Positions 58,041 through 64,000 of a DNA stretch of 64,000 nucleotides are shown piece by piece. The stretch's first letter is position 1. Every line of letters starts with the position of its first letter. Origin of the DNA: Mytilus trossulus (lineage: Eukaryota; Mollusca; Bivalvia; Mytilida; Mytilidae); the NCBI RefSeq assembly GCF_036588685.1, contig NC_086382.1:63856010-63920009 (forward strand), written 5' to 3'. A model generated the notes under the pieces. That model saw only the letters and a program-made list of their open reading frames with translations, was not told where the DNA came from and did no database searches. A program made the translations under genes and the position numbers.

Positions 58041-61000
58041 CTGAAAAAGGGAAACAAAACTTAATTTCATAACCGAATTTTGTTTTATAAAAGGTATTGA
58101 CGCAATTATGAAGTGATCGTTATAAATCACCAAACGTGTAACATTGATAGCAAATGGGTTGTTAGAATGACGAAAAGACCTACACATGATGTGATATTTA
58201 AAAACCTTACAGATAGATACTATTAATATAAAAAGCAAAAAACAAAGATTGGTAGAACTTGTTTTGAGAATTGGGAGTTTATTGTCTGTGTGATTGTAAT
58301 GAGCGGCGTTATCAGCAATTATTGTGACCTGTTTATGTGTTATGTTTCATTAACTATATATTAAACATTTTATTGTGTTTATACATGTACCTTCTGTACA
58401 GACATACTGTTGTAATGGCAAATAGTGCAGTCAAACACCAACCAATAACAGCAACAATAATAATCACTGTCCTTACATTTCCATTATCTACAAGATATAA
58501 ATGATAAAAATTGAAGTTATTAACTAAAAACAATAGATTTGTATCACATTTTTTAAAAGTGTAGAAGTGCTCTGCTGTGTAAAAAATAAAACAGTAACCT
58601 ATTATGAAAAATCAAAAATGGTTAGTCCCTAACTAAATGGCAAAAGCAAGAGCTCAGACAATCAAACGAATGAATTACAACTGTCACCTTCCTAACTTGT
58701 CACAAATATGCTCTTAGGTAGAAAAAGTTGGACCGAACCTTGCTTTATAGCTAGCTAATTCTTTAACTTGTTTGAAAGTCCCATCAAAATCCATTATATG
58801 AACAATGAGTGTTAAATTATACTATTTAGGAAAGTAAGATTCCACTTTAAACCTTCAGAATATTGTACATTATGATAATTTCAAGAAGGTTTGTAAACAG
58901 ATTAAGCCTTACCCGATACAGCACTGTCGTGAATAGCAACATCGGTCATTTGTTGAGTTGTTTGTATATTACTTGAATCAGTCTTGTCCTGTTGCGTGGT
59001 TTGCATATAAGGTAGACTGCAATTCATTTGTATGCCTATCTTATCGCCGGTTGTATGTTCTGAAAACTGTTGATATCTTAGTTCTGTTATAATGTGACAT
59101 ACACAGAACGATTTGTCATTAAATTTTGATATTAGGATGCTTGACAAAAATTAAAATAATTATTGCAAACAAAGAATTTCTGTTGTTAAGATCACATATG
59201 ATGACAGTTTATGTAACTTTTATTTAGTAGGGATGTCTGCGGTTTTTTTTTTAACTTGATCAGCTAAATACCAGAAATTAAGGATACACTAGAACGTTTC
59301 CTGTAGAAGCGTGCATTTTATTTCTTTCCAGCTTTAAACATTGTCTGAAAGTCTTTTATTTCCTTCATTCATGTTCTGGTTATGCTTTTTGTATGGGATA
59401 CAGAAGTGCTCACCTTACTAAAATTGAGAATGGAAATAGGGAAATGATTCATAATTTATATGAGACAAACTGTATTAGCAGGTTCTGAAAAGGAATTAAT
59501 AGAAGTAAGCATTATCCTTTAACTTCAAAAGGTGATGTCCTCTCACTAAATAATTTTATAGGTTGGTGACTTTGTTGAATGCATCTGTCCACTCGATGTA
59601 AATAATGCAGCAGTCATATATTAGTCTGTAACGAATCTGGACTAAGATTTATATATGATCAATGCGGGTCGATTGAAAACAGAATTTTACCACAACAAAT
59701 ACTAGTCTATGATTTCAGCTATCCAATTATAACTGTCTATTTCTAAAGAACATTCCAGCAGCGCCTATATATGGAGTGTATATCTCTAAGTTGAAGCGGT
59801 ATTCCATCACTTGCATTACCTGTCATGATTTTCATGTTTGTGTGTTCAAGGTTACAATAACGAGTTTAAATTATGGATGCAATTCATCCCTTTACATTAT
59901 TTATTGACGTCATCACAAGTTGATTGACAGTTATGAAATCACAATTGGCAGATATATGTTCCAATCCTCATAAGCTTTGTTTATATATAAGGATGGCTGC
60001 GCTTTATTTTTATTCTAATGATTTCGCCAGTGTTCTGAAAACCAGTGAATATTATTAAATTTTGTTTTTATATGAAGAAGATTCATCATACATTTTAATT
60101 TCTAAATTCGATTAAATCCGACCTATGGCCAGAGTTTTATGATAGCAATGATTCTTTCATGGTTCATAGTAAAAAAAAATTATAGATTCGTGTTAAGTTT
60201 CGTGTTAAGTTTTCTATTCCTGTAATTTGTATGAATCGACTTTGCTTGTATCTTCGATAATTAGATTAATTTGCTTCTGTTCCTACATTAATGCTTAAAT
60301 GACAAGTCGGTAAAATTCTACATTATTTTTGAAAAACGATTATTTTTATGAGTATGCTGATTTCAACAAAACAAATATGTGTGTCATTCATATCTAACAT
60401 TTAATTTACATTATTTTTTAATTTCAATGTCTATCTATTTCACATGCACCTACTTACGATATGAAGCATTAACATTTCCAAATACTTACGTCGATATATT
60501 TGAAGACAGTATCCTCTGGAGAAAACTCCACCGATAATTCTGGATCGTAGATGTTGAACTCCATTTGGTGAAAGTGAAACAGAGCGTGTATCAATTCCTT
60601 TTGTGCATTCAATTGTATCCTTATTCTCAGGAATATTTTTTGGACTGGTGTAGTCTACGTCAATGGCAAGTCCACATGCCTCCCTCTCTGGAGCTGCACT
60701 TCTCAATAACTCATAAATTCTCATGTAAACAGTATATGTATTAAAATGATTTTGTAAACTAACTTCACATGTACACCCATCTTGCTGGGTCATGACACGT
60801 AACACAACACTGTCTACTGATATGCCTCCGTTTTTCGGATCTTCACTAGCAAAATCGTTAGTGCACATATCCGGTTTGAATATAAATGAAAATAGAAAAA
60901 AAAAGATAAATCTGCAAAAGAACATAAACTTCCAAAATCATGCATTGCATTCCTATCTCCTTGCCTTAACAGAATAGATTAAAAATAGCTCAACAAAAAT

Positions 61001-62187
61001 TAGAATTCAATCTTTAAGCCCTGGTGACAACGAGCCGACGACACATCTATACAGCGCCACGACATGACATTTGGTCAAATCGGGGGTCATCTGTGATAGT
61101 ATGACTACAATCGCACGACAGTCGCACGATATTTTGAGCATCGTGGCGTTGTCGTGTGTCGTGGGACGAAAATTGAACATGCACCTTTTTTGCTCTACGA
61201 TTTTTTTGTCGTGTCACTGTCTTTTTGCTGTCGTGAGATTGTCTTTCCACAGTCGTGCGACTGTGGACGTCGTAAAATACACACATTGTCGTATGTACCA
61301 ACATTTACAGCATTTTTATAAAACAATCGTACGACTGTCGTACGACTATTTCACGACTGTCGCAAGACACTCGTAATACAGTTGCACGATTGTCTCACGA
61401 ATACAAAATTTTGTACGATGCTCGAACAACATTAAGCGTCTGTCGTACTACAGTGGTACAATCGTCGTGCAACAAATTTTCATAGAAACATACAACTCGA
61501 CGGGAATGAATGTTAGGTCTCCATCGAGGCTTCAATTTTTAACACCTCCTCCTCTGAAATTTATTTTGGTAGGGCGGTGTTGATAACACTGTTTCGTCAG
61601 GGGTATTATTCTCTGCCTTTCTAATTGTTAACCACAGTTTTCTTTGTTTTTTTGGAAACAACACCAATATTATTGGCCATAGACTCCTCCCCGTCCCCCG
61701 TTACTATGGAAAATTGAACGCAATAACTCGGGCCTTCTTTATATACATGTAGTTCGGAGTCAAACGCGCAAGTGACCCACGACTGTTGTGCGACAGTGGC
61801 ATGACATGGTGGTAATACGCACAGTCAATGACATGCGAACCTGAAAAATAGCCCCAACCAACCCACGATTGTCGTACGACCGTTGTACGACCGACTTCCG
61901 ACAAAACCTTATCTCTGTCGTATACACATCGTGAAACCATCGTAGACATGTCGTAGCTGATGTCACCACTCGAAATATTTGTTTGACATTTTGCACGATA
62001 ACTAATTTATAGGTCTTCCACGACAAAAAAAATCGTACGATCTGTTGTGACTGTGGCATTAAGCGAGGCATAACAAATAGCAGAACAGCAAATATATTTA
62101 TTTCATACTTACCGATGATTGTATTGTCGACAAAAAAAATATCTGAACATGGATCTGGCACTGATAAAAGCTGAACATTATTAGGTT
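57899..62187 (-). CDS. Gene A: receptor-like protein with ITAM-type tail (5' end unresolved)
   Basis: Exons in transcript order: 62113-62187, 60490-60873, 58913-59059, 58391-58487 and 57899-58040. Domain and stalk closely match gene B, but the membrane and tail exons are unrelated to B and C. The membrane segment is VRTVIIIVAVIGWCLTALFA then ITTVCLYRR. The 46-residue tail contains YQDL and YSSL separated by eight residues, the ITAM spacing. The second also fits an ITIM (SCYSSL). The usual acceptor before exon 3 reads AAC instead of CAG, and no signal exon was found upstream. An in-frame Met at 60925, inside the intron, gives MFFCRFIFFFLFSFIFKP before the domain, a possible new signal peptide. 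Starting there, the exons close in frame at 273 residues. AATAAA lies at 57730-57735. Either an activating partner of B and C, or a gene in decay. Confidence 0.7.
58391..58487 (-). CDS. Gene A exon 5, transmembrane helix
   Basis: Acceptor atcttgtag, donor gtacat, 97 bases, phase 1 to 2. Encodes DNGNVRTVIIIVAVIGWCLT then ALFAITTVCLYR. The sequence does not resemble the B/C helix, though phase and position agree. R flanks the helix on the outer side; no charge lies within it. Confidence 0.82.
58610..58800 (+). repeat. Mussel-type interspersed repeat
   Basis: Contains GTCCCTAACTAAATGGCAAA, AACGAATGAATTACAACTGT and CTTTATAGCTAGCTAATTCT. Related to 1330-1490 and 16520-16850. Lies in the intron between gene A exons 4 and 5. 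Confidence 0.5.
58913..59059 (-). CDS. Gene A exon 4, stalk
   Basis: Acceptor cagttttcag, donor gtaagg, 147 bases. Encodes IQMNCSLPYMQTTQQDKTDS and SNIQTTQQMTDVAIHDSAVS. The doubled QTTQQ unit is present. Confidence 0.85.
59060..60489. other. Gene A intron between exons 3 and 4
   Basis: AT-rich; a tail-family scrap AAAATTGAGAATGGAAATAG lies near 59420 on the minus strand. No exon seen. Confidence 0.45.
60490..60873 (-). CDS. Gene A exon 3, six-cysteine extracellular domain
   Basis: Homology runs from PDMCTNDFA to GYCLQIYR with all six cysteines, donor gtaagt. The 5' boundary is taken from homology; the bases before it are TTCAAAC, without AG. The open frame extends unbroken to a Met at 60925, so translation may begin there. 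Confidence 0.8.
61030..62065. repeat. CpG-rich block of degenerate TCGTACGACTGTCG words
   Basis: Two stretches (about 61030-61480 and 61770-62060) are packed with variants of CGTACGAC, TCGCACGACAGTCGCACGA and CGACTGTCGTACGAC on both strands, with irregular spacing. The surroundings are AT-rich and CpG-poor. Several words are their own near reverse complement. Sits in the intron between gene A exons 2 and 3. No coding sense: the frames over it change with the repeat. Element class unknown. Confidence 0.7.
62113..62187 (-). CDS. Gene A exon 2, short CP exon
   Basis: Acceptor caattgcag, donor gtaagt, 75 bases, phase 1 both sides. Encodes PNNVQLLSVPDPCSDIFFVD and NTII, two codons longer than in B. 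The FFVDN part is diverged. If exon 3 has lost its acceptor this exon may be a relic. Confidence 0.7.
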
Positions 62188-64000
62188 CTGCAATTGAAAT
62201 TTTAAATGTTTACATTAGATAATATTTTACTTATTACAAATTAGTAAGAAAGAATTTGAATTAAAATTTGCATTCCCTTTTAAAGCACCTTGCTCAACCC
62301 CTTTTTTTCATGTGGTTAAATTTTTCAATTGTGAGAGTTTTTATTTGTAATTTGTCACTTCGTCATTTTGGTTTTCCCACGAAAATGTCTTTATGCAATG
62401 ACTTAATTTTTAATTATTAACCTGTTTTCTTTCATACCTGAAAAAAAACCAGACAAAAATACCAAAGGGCAACCAAAACCCTTCGGTTTTTATTTCAGTA
62501 AATGGCATGGAGATTGCCATAGCACGGAGTATATTCAGAGCGCATGCTTTCAGGTTCGATCGACGGTAACGCTGGCTTTCAATATGCGTAACTCTTGCTT
62601 TCAGATGTTTGTTGACGGCGAAGCAGGCGAATGGTGCTAAATATGGATGATGCTTCAATCTGGTGGTAATTGGTACTTTTTGTTGTATCTCGCGGAACAG
62701 TAGAGTTATTTCACTTGATAAAAATATTAGACAGGTCATTGTGAATCATGTCGTAAATGGTCCAATTATCGCAACACTACAAATCATGGAACACAAGAAT
62801 GCCTTGCATGTGCATGTTTGAAATATATTTAGTTAAGCTAGTTATTATATCGTATATTGACCTTAATCTTGTTTATTCATATCTGTATATCATTTTTTTT
62901 TTATCTTACTACATCTTGTTCGTTAATAAAAAAAATAGGAAACGTTGTCTTTCGGATACTAAAGTTTCAGTGTCGTTTGGGGAAATGCTTCTCGATATTC
63001 ATGAAACGAATGCTTTCTGATTTTCATAAAACGACTTTTTTTCAGATTGAATACTTTGCACATAATCTTACCACGTGTAGATATTAGATACGTGTTTCCT
63101 TTTATGTTGATAATTAGAATTCCAAAAGGTCGATTCTATACAGAAAATCAATACAAAAGGTCAAATCAACTTAAAAATTGAAATGCTTGATATGCCACCA
63201 AGTGTACCAATTTCAACTTTACTAGTTATTTCGAGAAAATAAATAAGTGCCAGAAATTATTAGTAAAGTTGTATATAAGTGACTGAGTCAGTGGTAAAAC
63301 AAAATTGATGTTCAAATCGGCACTCGTTTGATTTATAAAACCGATGTTTTTTTGAGTTAGTTCATCAACAAACTGTGCTACAATAATTAAACTTGCACAT
63401 AACGAAATAAAAACAAATTATCAAAGTGTTTTAACGTAGCAAGTGCCGAATCTGTTTTTTGACTCAGTCAAAACGAAAACGAGGGTATTCGGGGTTTTCG
63501 TTTAGTTGATTGGGAGTGTGAAAACCAATCATGACAGAAAGTCTCTTGTTTTACAGTTCTGTTTTGATTTGAGATGTACGCGAAATATAAAATGAAAAAA
63601 AAAACCATGAGATTCATCTTTCTCAATCAAAAAGGTATATGTCTTATATAATTATGTTCCTTACATTGGTCTACGGTAAAATTGTATGCTTCTGTCTGTA
63701 TTTCAATTACCATAAACACAAGGTCAATTAAATTTGGTGCATGACAATATCGTAAGATTTACATGTATGTCTGACTGACAGGTAACATCTGACCTTGATC
63801 ATATTGCCATGAATCATTGAATATGTTAATTTATGTGATACATAAGGTAACATCATTATATTTTTAAAAGACTCTCAACATAAAATCAATGGCCAGAAAA
63901 TTATAATAATTACGTCTACCGGCAGAAAAAAAAGAAAAGAAAAAAGGAAGACTCTTGCTTCATCAACCAGGTTTCCCTGGTACCTCAAGAGATTCAAAAC
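62188..64000. other. Region upstream of gene A exon 2
   Basis: I searched the minus strand for a signal exon with a phase 1 donor and found none that convinces. A GC-richer unclassified repeat-like segment lies at 62460-62660 (GCATGCTTTCAGGTTCGATC). The 109-codon frame at 62410-62739 spans it and is unrecognised. Confidence 0.4.

Noticed and set aside
62545..62570. B-box-like GGTTCGATC as a tRNA gene
   Set aside because: No matching A box at a usable distance and no foldable cloverleaf.
62410..62739. Frame ending GFWLPFGIFVWFFF before GTATGA as gene A signal exon
   Set aside because: It ends in phase 2, while exon 2 needs phase 1, and the hydrophobic run is far from the Met.

Overview
The window reads as AT-rich nuclear DNA of a metazoan, most likely a marine bivalve close to the mussel genus Mytilus. 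Three things point there: GT-AG introns of 0.2 to 7 kb, heavy loading with interspersed repeats of the kind I know from mussel DNA (GACGCGCGTTTCGTC family, a tail ending in CATTCTCAATTTTATT, the 'tgactatgcggtatgggctttg' family), and decayed Penelope-like, LINE and Harbinger elements. I saw no bacterial genes, rRNA, intact tRNA or CRISPR. The organism call rests on remembered repeat families and is not proven.

The main content is a tandem, same-strand (minus) cluster of at least four paralogous single-pass membrane receptor-like genes. I assembled their exons by eye from homology, reading frame and splice sites. From right to left: gene A (57899-62187, first exon not found), gene B (47523-54769, six exons, 413 aa), gene C (24258-39864, six exons, 396 aa) and gene D (814-6098, first three exons, 3' part off the left edge). 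The shared plan is a signal-peptide exon, a short exon with a CP dipeptide, an extracellular domain exon of about 128 residues with six conserved cysteines, a Thr/Gln-rich stalk exon, a transmembrane exon and a cytoplasmic exon. The first four introns are phase 1 and the last is phase 2. The assembled lengths of B and C close exactly in frame.

The cytoplasmic exons make the cluster exciting. B and C have long tails with repeated ITIM-like motifs (LKYNxL, VEYAVV, VEYAII) and, in B, an ITSM-like TDYSTV. A has a short unrelated tail with a YxxL-x8-YxxL arrangement, the ITAM spacing. The locus therefore looks like an invertebrate set of paired inhibitory and activating receptors. That reading is inference from motifs. 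I do not recognise the extracellular domain.

The rest is introns and intergenic DNA filled with mobile elements. A 579-codon intronless ORF on the plus strand (29651-31390), inside a gene C intron, encodes an apparent PIN/XPG-like nuclease-fold protein whose Cys-rich tail is cut off by a frameshift. There is a decayed Penelope-like element with its 3' tail (35640-38250), more Penelope fragments (4190, 22930, 56000), a LINE reverse transcriptase scrap (45950), a Harbinger-type transposase pseudogene (44835-45543), a non-autonomous DNA transposon with 52-bp terminal inverted repeats (16167-17828), three large fold-back elements (28079, 28581, 40255), a possible 4.5-kb element bounded by 17-bp inverted repeats (11210-15714), and an unusual CpG-rich block of degenerate TCGTACGACTGTCG words inside gene A (61030-62065).
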